The notes below the pieces were generated by a model. The model saw nothing but the letters and a program-made list of their open reading frames with translations. It was not told the DNA's origin and ran no database searches. This document shows positions 50,870-62,194 of a stretch of 64,000 nucleotides of DNA, in pieces. The translations under genes were made by a program, and so were the position numbers. Positions within the stretch are counted from its first letter, which is position 1. Each line of letters starts with the position of its first letter. Origin of the DNA: Smittia aterrima (taxonomy: Eukaryota > Arthropoda > Insecta > Diptera > Chironomidae); contig CP093830.1 in NCBI GenBank assembly GCA_033063855.1, positions 496,854 to 560,853 of the forward strand. Direction: 5' to 3'.

Positions 50870-50879
50870 TTTGAATAAA

Positions 50880-52822
50880 AAATAACAAAAAAAAAATGAA
50901 ATGTTTTGAGTGATTTGAGAGTTCGCGCCAAAAGCCTCTTCATGTTGTCTTCTCTTCTACCCTTGTACTTGTGCCACGCGGTATATCATTGCACAAGAGC
51001 GAAACTCAGGCAGCATGAGTAAGAGAAACGGCGAGAGCAGCATTCATCTCGTGAGTTTTCTTTTCTCTTGTCGCAGTGGAGGGAAATTCTCGATTTCTTC
51101 TCCTACATACCTTCGAGCATGTCGAGATATTAGTTCCCAATTGAGAAGTTTTGTTTTCTCTGCGACTTCATTCATTTTCGGTACATCGACATAAAGCAGA
51201 AACGAGAATAGTTTCAATCATTCAGAGAGGGAGAGACCATGAATGGAAAGGATTCTCGTATCTCACCGAAATCAAAACAATTGCGGCGCTTGATTCTGTT
51301 ATTTATAAACGTTACATTCAAAATATAAGCCGATAATTGCCATTAAATTTTGCTATCAAGTACCGGATTAGAATGAGATGGTTTCCCATTTAGCACACAA
51401 TGCTACGAATTTTCACAGTTTAAATTGTTCAGCAATGATATATTTTTATTAGTTTAAGCTCCTTTTGTTGAAACCATAAAAAAGTTTAACTCCAAGCGAG
51501 CAACGCTCCATCCTGAACAACCCCCAAGAAAAGAAAAGTGTAAATAAAATGCTAACAAAACCACAATAAAAGAGATCGTCGACAAAAGGACGACGATGTG
51601 CTGAATAAACATTGAAAGAAATAACAATAAAAGACGACTCAGAAAAATTTATTTATTTATATCGCAAATGCAGGAGAAGATGAGAAAGCAATAAAAGAGG
51701 ATTAATCTATTATTATGAGAGTCAATAGCTGATCTTGTTTTCATCCTCAAAGGCATGCAAGAAATGAAAACAAAGTGCCTGAGAGAAAGTCAAGCGTCGA
51801 TTGATTTAAAACAATTTCGCATTTGCTGCTCCTGAGATGAAGATTAACAAAAGGACTTATCAAGATTACAAGATAACTCAAAGCATTTTCATCAAATTGA
51901 AGCCTCGATTTATTTATTTAGAGCCATGAGAACAAGCATTGAACGCACGTCCCCAATTGTTGAAGAAGAATGGTGTTCTTTATCGTAAAGCAGAAAAGCT
52001 GATAAAGAAGGAAAGAAGAGCGATGGCAAAACACTCCCACTCGCTATTATTGGCTGTGAAAAAATGTCGCCGCGCAAAATCAGACTCGTCTTGTGACAAA
52101 ACCGTTCCAGAAAACATTTCCACTCCCCGCATCGAGTGCAGTTTCGCATTCAACGATTCTTCGACATGGCTTTTCTCGCAATCTCGTTATCCCATTGCCA
52201 CCCTGAACAGTTGACAGCTTTCTCTCATGTCGAGTTATCACGTGTGCGTGATTTTTCTTTTGCTTGTCGCGTGATAAAAATATTCTGCATTGTTCCTGCG
52301 CATTGTTTTTCATCTGGTTTGCTTTTATCAACAACCGCGCGTCTCGCCATCACTGTCGAAGTATAGCAAGGCAGAGAACGAGACGACGACAAAAGGAAAA
52401 TCCTTTACACCCAAAAAATAAAAGTGAAAAGAAACATTTGTTTGCACAATTGATAAGGGATTGCTGTTGATAGTTTGTGTTTGAATCTCATTTCGTCCAA
52501 CACCATCGTAACATTCATTTCGATCACTTTTTTTTCTTAATATCAAAAGTGTTTATTGTGTTATCAACACGGCTTTTCAACCTCACAACTTTTTCGGTTG
52601 TTGACGCGATCACACTCAAGAATAAGGCTCCGGTGTTGTTATGGATCTGTGATTGTGACTTAAAGAGATTTAAATATAAAAGATTAGTGAAAAAAAGAAA
52701 ATGAAAAGTTTTTCGAATTTAATAAAAATTTGTAAATTGAACTAAACGATTAAAAGAAGAAAATCCTGGAATTTCTCGAGGAAATAAAAACCTTCACGAT
52801 AGCGAAAGAGTTTCCGCGGAAA
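50880..52822. other. Upstream region of Sox gene
   Basis: Non-coding. The 3' part should hold the Sox promoter and 5' UTR. Open frames here are short and without domains. Confidence 0.55.
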
Positions 52823-55800
52823 ATGACGACATTTTCATCAAAGAATCACCAGCAGACGCAAGGAACAATCGAGCACAATTCGTCACATATCAAACGCCCT
52901 ATGAACGCGTTTATGGTGTGGTCGAGAGGACAGCGACGTAAAATGGCAGTGGAGAATCCAAAAATGCATAACTCAGAGATCAGCAAGAGATTAGGAGCTG
53001 AATGGAAATTGCTGACAGAAATGCAAAAGAGGCCGTTCATTGATGAAGCTAAAAGATTGAGGTAAGTTGTGACCGTCAACAGAATTATTTTACGAGAATC
53101 CTCAATCATTGTTCATTCAATTTTAAGTTCATTCTCTCGAGTCAAATCTTGTTTGCTTTTCATTTGGATTATTCTCCAAACAATAGAACAATTCCTCAGT
53201 TTTTGTGCACCAGCAAAAGCTTCATTCCGACCACCGACACTGAGTCACACTTTTGTTATCAATGAGCTTCATTGTTGCATTAAAATCACATCAATTGTTC
53301 TACAAGTAGACAAAACAATGATGGAAATATCATAATATCTATGAACGAGCATTCTCGCATACACACGACGACGACAGGTTCGATGGTTTTACAATAAAAC
53401 AGTTGAGCTATTGAATGACATAAAATAACATAAAAGGCTTCAGACAAAAGCTTTAAATCAGTGAATAGAAGGATTAAGAAACTAAAGATCTTGAATTGGA
53501 AAATTGTTTTAAAGAGAACGAAATGAATTTTTTATCTGATAATTTCCGCTATTTTATTTATTTTTAATAAATCGAAGCAAGTGTATGAATCATGATCAGA
53601 TAAACATTTGTCATCGGCTTGATTTCTTAACGATTGCGAATAGCTATTCGCAGATATTTACGATTCATGTCAGATAAAACAATTTTCTCTTCGCTTAGTA
53701 ATTTGCTGATCCTTTGCCGTTTTGTCGTAAAATCGCGACAATGCACTTCCTCGTCGACCCCACCAACTTTTGCATAAATTGCCATAGGAGCCTGTAAATT
53801 TACGTCATTGATCGGAATTGCTTTGAATTGAAATTTGTCGCGATTGATTTGCACAATGAAGCGGCAAATTTTTCTGCAGCAACTTGCACTTATTTCGTAT
53901 GCAAAGCATCGCGTTTCAATTCCTATAGATATGCAAATGAAACATAAACAATGTGCAATTTGAAGCCCTATTGTGCGCTCAATGGAAATGAGAAGCGGAA
54001 AATGATTTTTTTTTCCTTTCTTGAACAGGACACGAGGTTTAACAACGTGAATGGTCGGAAAAATGTTTCTCAAATGTTTGTCATGATGCACAAACAATCA
54101 TTCTTGTCACAATCCCCACGAAAGCAATTCGAGTAAAAAAATGAGAGAATTTCTAAATGCATCTCAATTCCGTGGAGTTGCTGACGAATTAAGAGACGAT
54201 TGTAAAACAATGAAGAGACGAATTATTGTGCATGCCGACAAATCAACAATTTTCCGCTCAATCATTCGGTGTTTTCGAATAAATAATTCGGAACATGATT
54301 TTTATCGTTTGGCGGTTTATGTTCGATGGAAAACTCCAACTGAAAATCCAGTTTATCGAAGTTAATTAACCGCTTGCCTAAATAAAAGATAATCTTCAAA
54401 TAAACTTCAATAAATTATACACAACGTCTTAATCTGATTGAAATTTGCTGAAGGTGTGGTTGCAAAAATGTGCGGCAATAAAAAATTTGCAACAAAATTT
54501 TTTTACCAAGAAATTCAATCGAAATTTGAAAAACATTGATAAAGTCTCAATCGGTCGCTCCCCCATCCGTTAATTTATGAAATGATTTTTTTCTATTGAA
54601 TAACAATCGTTCTAGTCTTGTCGCTTATCAATCTCATAATAAATGTTAGATATGAAACGACTATAAACACAAAAAAAAAATGTTAAGTCCTCGTTATCGC
54701 GGCTGTTTACAAACTGGTTTCATGCCTGCCAACGGATTAAATGTGTGTATGCATTAACCACGTGAATGGCAAACAAAAATTTTGTTAAAATTTCTTTGAC
54801 AAATTTCGATAAGAAATTTTTTATATTTCCTAGACAAAAGCAAATAATCGAACGTTCGGAATAATAAAGTTGAACATCAATAAAATTTATGTTGACTTAA
54901 TAAACGAATGTTAAGTTAGGCTAGTTGGTTCTTCTAGTTTGCTTTAAGCTTTTTGATTGAAAATGGCTTAACAAAAGGCAAGCAACTTTATAAGACTTCG
55001 CCTCTTTTCACTTACGTACAATGGCGGACGGGCAAGGCAAAAGCATAATTCGATATTCTTTGACTTTTCTTTGGGAATAAATATTTGCGAGGAACAGCAA
55101 ACATCGCCAATTGCTGATAAGGGTATTTACGAGAAGTGAGAAAGGAAAATGATATATCAATGGACAAATACTTTGAAAGCCGAAAGTTTAATCGACGAGG
55201 AAAAGAAGCAGCAAAGAAAATAGATTGCGAAATAGAAACATTTTTCTAAATAATTCTCTCAGGATCACAAATATTATTTTCATAAAAAAACTTGTTCTTA
55301 TCATCAAAACGCTGAAGGCTTTGTCAAGGATATTTTTGTTTCATTTGCACTTCTCGCCTTTTGTTTGCTCTTGCCTTTTATCGTCCTTTGTCAACTCCCA
55401 GCATTGAATAGAACAAAAATAAGAAAGTTTCCGGTTGGTCTTCTTATTTTCATTACAACTCTTGAATTTTTCAGAGCACTGCACATGAAGGAACATCCTG
55501 ATTACAAATACCGTCCGAGACGAAAGCCAAAAACATTAGCGAAACCTCCATCGGGCAACCAATCAAACGGATCTCATCATCACAATGGTTTATCGAACAA
55601 CGCTCACAACAACCACAACCACAGCGTCAACAATAATAATAATGATTCAAGGAACAATCATCACCATCATTCAATGAAAGCAACCTCTCCAATTATCAGC
55701 AGTCATCTTCACCATTCGCATCATCATCATGCGACAGGGAAATATCCATTTGTTCCCACGATTGAATTGCCAATTTCATTTCCTTCGTCCCAGCATTCTC

Positions 55801-56057
55801 AACAGCAAGGATTTCCGTCTGGCATTCATTATCCACTCCTCGATCCAACCTTGGCGTTAGATTTGCAGGCACGCTTACAAGCAATGTATGGAGCTTATTA
55901 TCCCTGGCGATTTGGATGTAATCCATTAATATCATCGTCGTCGTCATCGCCTCCACAGACTGGAGGAAATATCTACTCGACATCTCCGAAAATATCTCCA
56001 ACTACGACAACAAACTCACCGCCTCTCGAACCTGACACGCAAACTTCAATTATCTGA
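52823..56057 (+). CDS. SoxB2-like (Sox21-type) HMG-box transcription factor
   Basis: Exons 52823-53061 and 55475-56057 (273 aa). The HMG box starts at residue 22 (HIKRPMNAFMVWSRGQRRKM), continues through NPKMHNSEISKRLGAEWKLL and FIDEAKRLR, and after the intron ends ALHMKEHPDYKYRPRRKPK. This is a near-consensus group B Sox box that bends DNA at AACAAT-type sites in the nucleus. The SRGQRRKMA and KRLRALHMKEH forms fit Sox21a best among the fly SoxB genes, but I do not fix the paralogue. The C-terminal region is rich in His and Asn (HHHH runs, NNNNN), then Ser/Pro/Thr. The 2413-bp intron splits an Arg codon within the box (AG/A). AATAAA signals at 56335, 56491 and 56517. Confidence 0.92.
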
Positions 56058-59000
56058 CCAATGCCTTTGAGATTTAGAAACTCAAGTTCAATTGATCAGT
56101 AAGATGATGAGCTCGAGAGACATCTTAGACGATTAAGATTTCTAAACAGCAGTTTATTTGATAGAAATAAGTTTTAACATCTTAGCCCCTAAGTCAAACT
56201 GTTTCCGATTAAATCAAAGCAAATTTCCAAATCGAAAATGTGCAATTCGTATCACGATCGTAGATAATTGTTTGAGAGTTAATTCAGCCAACTGATCTCT
56301 TAAAGAAGAATCGAATGATTTCATCATATTTTAGAATAAATTTATTTCCCTAAGTTTGTTATAAATTCTTTTTCAACGAGACACCGAGTAGATTGTGAAG
56401 GACAAATTGCTGAAATGAAATGTATCGACACAAAACAAACATTTTGATTCAATATTATAAAGTTCGGAAGAAAAATAAGTCGAGAAATCAAATAAAAGCG
56501 AAAGAAAAAAAGTTACAATAAAGTCTTTTGTCATCGGCGATGATTGCTTGATACCAATGCTTGCAGGAAATGAAATTAGTAAAAAAAAGTTCGTGTGAAA
56601 AGATTTCGATGGTTCGTCGACTCGGGTGTGAGAAGTTTAGTTCGATTTTTGCACTGCATTGTGAGGAGTCAAATTGTGATGAATCAAGATTCAGATCACG
56701 CCTCCATTGTGCAATTGCCTATTCATAACACATTGAGATTCCGCTCTCCTTTCAACGACGCCTTTTGTTGTAGCTTTTGTTGGACTCATTTTTTATCCAT
56801 TCATCATCAGAAATTGATGTTTTCATGACAAACTCGTGGATTATTGATTTCTTCTGGAGTTTTATTTTTAAATGAAATTTAATTGAGCAAAACTCAATTA
56901 ATCTGGAGAAAATTAAATATTTACAGCCCTCGTCGTGACTCTTCTTAATTGTTTCTATTAGAAAGGTTTCGTTATGAAGTCAAGCTCAATAACAGAATTA
57001 CCTACCCTCGCCTTCTCTTCTCATTCGAGATGTTGTTTCATTTTTCAATTAAGATTGTTCATGAAGAAAATGTGGCAAAAATTGAGAAGAATGCTCGAAG
57101 CGTCTCATACATCGATAGAATTTTTTTTTATTCGTCGTTGAAAGGATGAAAAACAATTTGCACTTTTGTGCTCAAAACACTGGAAAATCTCATAGCGAGA
57201 GAGAAAATTGAAAAGAAATTGTTATAATCTGTTTAGGAAAGAAAACTTCGCAAGCAGTTTCATTTGAATTTCTGGGAAGCACACATATCAGGATAATCCG
57301 AGTACAAAGAGAGCTCAACCAAGGCGAGAAAAAAAAGAGAAATCAAGACAATTGCCATTTATATAAAATGAAGTGATTTAAATCTTCTTTTTATTGAAGA
57401 TAAATATTCAGAACAAGTTTCATACCCTTCGTCGTCTTTCTCATCATCAAATACAAGGAAATTGAATCGCAAAATCATTTCAATTTGAGATTTGCGAGAA
57501 TAGAGAATCGAAATCCTTTTCCAAGAAGAAACTTTCAAATCAATTTTTCTCGTTTTTCCTTTCATCCGATCGAGGAGCTGAGCCAACTTATCAATCGCCA
57601 TCATGTCCACCGGATGTTCCCGAGATGAAACCCTTTTATTTTTTTACGATCCCATTTTCAATTCACGCTTGAAAGGGATGAGCGAGAGGACGTAGATAGT
57701 TTGTTTTCTTGCAAGCTTATCATCAAATCAGAAATTTTCTGTTCGACTTCACCCGGAGCAGCAGCATTGTCAAGTTCGAACAGAGCGAGTTGTTTATGAG
57801 GCAATTTCTTCAATTCAAATGAAAATATAAATCAGAAAATGCAGGAAATTTATTTAATATTTTACGACCTTTTATGACGCTTACCCAACTGTACAAGAGA
57901 TTTCAAAGAGAAAAAAAAAATACTTCAGCTTTAAACAAGTCGGGAACGATCCAGAAAAGCGTTGCCGCGTAATGAAATTATAAATCAATTTACTTTCTCT
58001 CGCTTTTACTGCAATGCGATGATGTCTATTATCACCTCTCACCCATCAGAGACGACAGAACGCATTCAGGCGGTTTGTGTTCAGTTAACAGACAATTTAT
58101 TTTGTGTAAATATGGTTACATTCAATAACATGGAAAGTGAAGCTCCCTGTACGCATCATACTCTCTCCCACTCGACTCGGATCGAAATAAAATTGAATTA
58201 AATGTGTGGAAATAAAAATCAAAATAATAAAATCATGCATGAATATTGTTTAAATTGGCGTGAAGAAAAAAAGAAATCACCCCTTTCGAGTGAGTTAGGC
58301 CTTCGACGGCGTGTGAAATATTTTCGAAATCAAATTTATAAAAATCACTTTCGCGTATTGAGACGTCTTTCGTTATGGAGACTTACCGTGCCCTCGAAAG
58401 AGTTGAGATTAGAAATAAATCGATGGAAATTTTCTCCTCAGTTCTTGCAGCCGAGGAGAGTTCAAGGCTGGCGAAAAGCGAAAGTCTAATTGACTCATCA
58501 CTTAACCATTGGAGCGAAGCAGCCAACATTCTTCTCGCCATTTATTTGTTTCCATTTTTTCCTTCTCGGGTTTTCCTTTTTCTGCTTTTCTTATAAAGCA
58601 GTTTCCTTTTTCTGTGTCTTCTCCTTTTATGGTTTACTGATAGCAGCGAAACTTCCTTTACGACATTATTCTGTGAGCAAAGAGGAGCGGGGACTCAGCA
58701 CGATTCAAGCATTTAAAGAATCACATTATTTGTTTGCGGAACACAAAGAAGACATAAAAGTCTTTTCTCTTTTTTTTTATCAATTCGACCCGAGCGGTGA
58801 ACGGTGTTTTGTTGCCATAAAGATAAAACAATGAAGTCATCATCGTTGGCGGAATCAAGGCGCTTATGTTGCAACAGCTTAGGACCTAGAAAGGAATCTC
58901 GTTAAAACAAGTACATTAGACTTTTGTCAGAATCAACAAAAGCAGAGAATAGAATGAAGCTGCTTCTAGATGAGAGATCTCTCTGCCCGCCCCTTCATCA

Positions 59001-60471
59001 TGCTTAGCGAAAATATTCTTTCACGTTTGTTCACATTTCTCGACTTCCGGTTGTTGCTTTGCTATCACTGATGACTTTTGAATATGCCAATATTAAGCCC
59101 TCTTCTCGTAATGAAAATTTGATGACAGAACGAGAGAAAGAAGGGAAGTGGAAGCTCCTACCTAATTCATTCTATTGTTGTAAAGTGTGGCAAACGGAAT
59201 TCACTTTTTTATCTCAAAGATACTTTTTTGTGTTCACAGTTTGAGGGTTTGATCGTTCAACAACAACCTCTCCCCTCAAACGCGAGATACTCATTCGTTT
59301 TATGTTGCAATTTGCACTCGATGTCAACGATGAATAAAATCAAAATTATTTCGTTAGAGGGGAAGAAGAAAAATATTTTTGTTTCAACAAATATCTTCAA
59401 CCCTTTTCTGATTGCAAGTGCGATAATTTGAAACCGATTTAACGCTCATTTGGAGTGTGCAATTGAAAAATCATTGGCTTTGATGGGAGAGACGACCTTG
59501 ATGCAGTTTTAAATAAAACTTCTTTAGCAAAATATTTCAATTTTAATATTCCGCTAAATATTTAATCATTAAAACCTATCGAATACTTCCCATCTTCAGT
59601 TATGTTATAGTTGTTGAGTTTATTTTATAATTTTAATTACCGAGAGATTCCTCAGGAAGAGCGTCTTGAAGTTTCTGTTTTATTAATTACTAAAGTTTTT
59701 GCATGCTTTGAAATATCGCGAAAGCGAATGCCGCACAAAAGTTGAAAAGAAGGAAATTAAGCGGAAAACAGAAGTTTGTAAGAATACTCGAGTAATTTAC
59801 TAAACTTAAGAAGAAAGAAGAAGAACGTTTTCTTAGGAAGCACTCATCGTTCATGTGTTTTCTCGAAACTTTCGCTTCGTTTTCCAATCAGCGAGCTATT
59901 CACTTTTAAAAAAATAATTTGCTTAATGTGCGTGAAGAAAAAAATCAAGAAAATTAAATTATCAACTTGTTTTCTTTCTCATTTGTTATCGTTTGTCGTC
60001 GTCGTCCTTTCAAGAAGAGTTTCATAAGAACTAATTACGCCTTTTCTATTGCGAAATGCCGTTTCGAGCATAATTCTTTCAACTTTATGCAAAACACAGA
60101 TTTTCTTGTGATATCTCGTTAGGATCTTCAATGAGATGGAAAATGAATTTTAAAATTGAAATGTTGATGGAAACGTTCATCAAGACCTCAATCAAATTTA
60201 TAAAATTAAGGTGAACGGATTATATCTCGAAAATGAGAATGTTTCCAAATGCAATTTACATTTTGATTGGCAGGGTAATCGATGCATCGATGATAGCAAA
60301 AATGTAACGTCGGCAAATGTCCATTAACTTTCATTAAATTTGTAGGAAATTTTAACGAACAAATTGAATATTTTTTACATCATCGAGTTCAACTGAAGTT
60401 CAAAAAAAAACACAACAAAGTAAATAAATGTAAAAAAACAATTCCGCAGTAACTCAATAAGAAGCTTAAGC
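56058..60471. other. 3' flank of Sox gene, gene-poor
   Basis: Starts with the Sox 3' UTR. Poly(A) signals AATAAA are at 56335-56340, 56491-56496 and 56517-56522. Beyond that, about 4 kb without a supported exon, RNA gene or repeat. Wide non-coding flanks are usual for SoxB genes and may be regulatory. Confidence 0.5.
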
Positions 60472-60782
60472 ATGGACGGTCTTAAGAAATGGTTCTCCAT
60501 CGCAGTTCTTCGATATGAGATGATTACGTGCACAAGCATCTTCGAGCCTTGGGAAAAGTTCTTGATAAGTACGATTAACTTAATGATTTTTATTATGACT
60601 CTAATTATTTCTTTCTTTATCTCGTAGATATCTTCATTTTCTCAAGCATCACATTGATGGTCGTCGCTTCACTAAATTACTTGCCAAACTATTTATACAA
60701 TTTAATGAAAATCTTCGGCTTGTCTTCAGATAAAACAGACACAATCATTAAACCAATGTCTGGAAGTGTCAGCAATGACTAA
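60472..60782 (+). CDS. Serine palmitoyltransferase small subunit
   Basis: Exons 60472-60568 and 60628-60782 (83 aa). The small subunit (SPTSSA/SPTSSB family) binds the SPTLC1/2 dimer in the ER membrane, raises its activity and sets acyl-CoA preference in the first step of sphingolipid synthesis. The family core is visible: KKWF, RYEMITCTSIFEPWEKF with the diagnostic EPWE at 25-28, then one membrane segment at about 33-50 (NIFIFSSITLMVVASLNYLP). The C terminus has an extra 20 residues or so. It is short and split, so it is easily missed. GTACGA donor, CTCGTAG acceptor, exact frame closure. AATAAA at 60794-60799. It converges with PEX16 on the other strand. Confidence 0.88.
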
Positions 60783-60907
60783 TTTTAAGCAATAATAAAT
60801 AAATTTGCTTTTCGATTAGAAAGGAATTCTTTTATTAAATAATAATCATACACCATAAAAAATATTTGAGCAAACCTTTAACCGGCTTCAATCAAGTTTT
60901 ACAGTTC
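60783..60907. terminator. Convergent poly(A) region
   Basis: 125 bp between the stop codons of the convergent SPT-small-subunit and PEX16 genes. AATAAA for the plus-strand gene at 60794-60799; the minus-strand AATAAA for PEX16 is at 60836-60831. The signals are arranged so that the two transcripts overlap little. Confidence 0.65.
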
Positions 60908-62041
60908 TTATGAACTCCAAATGTATGAATAGGATTCCTGATAATGAGGGATGTATGAACGATAAGGCTCAATGATCAACTTAGCAAATGGAATGGTTTT
61001 CGAGCAGGCTTGCATAAAAGCGTCGATTTTATCACCAGAATATTGGTCATAGAATGGTGAACGTAAGATGTAGAGAAGCATGCTGACGCAACGACGTGAC
61101 AATTCTTTCTTCTGGTCTGATGTCAAATACTGTCGGTTGTTGTAATACTGTCGAATGCTGTAGATGTCAAGGAAGAAAGATAACAAATAAGATTTCCATG
61201 ATTTATATCCAAACGCTCCTACAGCGCCCAGATGAATAATTGGTTTAAAAATGTAAACGAGCTCTGCGCTTTTAACTGCTTGATGATTATAAATTCCAAA
61301 TCTATCAGAGGGCTCTTGCTCTGGAGCTGCGAATGATCTTGAATAAAGTGGTGGAGCTTGCGCAATTTTTCTGATGACTTTGCCAGATCGTTTAAGCTTC
61401 AATGTAAATGAAGTTTCTTTAAGTTCTGGTTGGACGCTATTTGTAGCGGCAGTCGGTACACGATAATTGCTTAAATTTTTGCGATCAAGGTGCTCGATTG
61501 GAGGTGATTGCGATATGCGGTTTTTGAATTTAACTACAAGAATTAGTCGTCCAAAGCACCTGAAAAAAATTGGATGTTAATTGGATGTTAATCAAAAAAA
61601 AATTTAGGAAAAACTTACTTTACAGCCTGAATTAGAAAAATCACGATAAATTTTCTCTTGTCTCCGAGGATTTTCTTCGATGTAACTTCAATCAACACTT
61701 CAACGTTCTCAAGTACGGTAAGGAATAATTTAATTCGTTCTTCAATCTTATTAACCAGTCCCGGTTGATCACCTCTGGTTAATTGTTTTCTGATAACTTG
61801 ATCGTTGAAGAGAACCATAAGATGCGACATAGAAAATAATCCCTCAGTGAAGATACTGTTATCAGTCAATTTTCCTGAAATATTTTATTTTCAATATGTG
61901 ATTTTAGGAGAAAATATGAATCTTACCAGAAACAAAATAACTCAAGTATTTGCACAACATCTCGATGTCTCCAGTTGACTCGGAGTTTGTTGTGATGAAG
62001 TTGGCATACTTCTTGTACGCATTTTTAATTGGCGAAGACAT
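60908..62041 (-). CDS. Pex16: Peroxisomal membrane biogenesis protein PEX16
   Basis: Minus-strand exons 62041-61927, 61874-61619 and 61559-60908 (340 aa; human PEX16 is 336). PEX16 inserts in the ER and peroxisome membrane and recruits PEX3, an early step in peroxisome formation. Family blocks seen are FSMSHLMVLFNDQ, the basic stretch KRKFIVIFLIQAVKC before a helix, SAELVYIFKPIIHL, KSWKSYLLSFFLDI and, most diagnostic, LLYILRSPFYDQYSGDKI, then PYRSYIPHYQESYSYIW at the C terminus. The start at 62041 gives MSSPIKNAYKKYANFI, matching the family's N-terminal YxxY-type segment. It is divergent from UBE4A, with 153 bp between the start codons. Confidence 0.94.
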
Positions 62042-62194
62042 TTTTGTGGAATTTATTTTTCTTGGTTTGAAGTCTTGTTTTGAACTTTGAACTTCGTCAG
62101 ACCGACACTTTCAATCAAGTTTTTCAACTTCAGGCAACAGAAAAAAAGTGAAAAATCATAAAAATATTTTAGAAGTGACTGTCAAACAAAGAAA
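62042..62194. promoter_or_regulatory. PEX16/UBE4A bidirectional promoter
   Basis: 153 bp between divergent ATGs; both promoters and both 5' UTRs must fit here. No TATA box on either strand. Confidence 0.65.
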
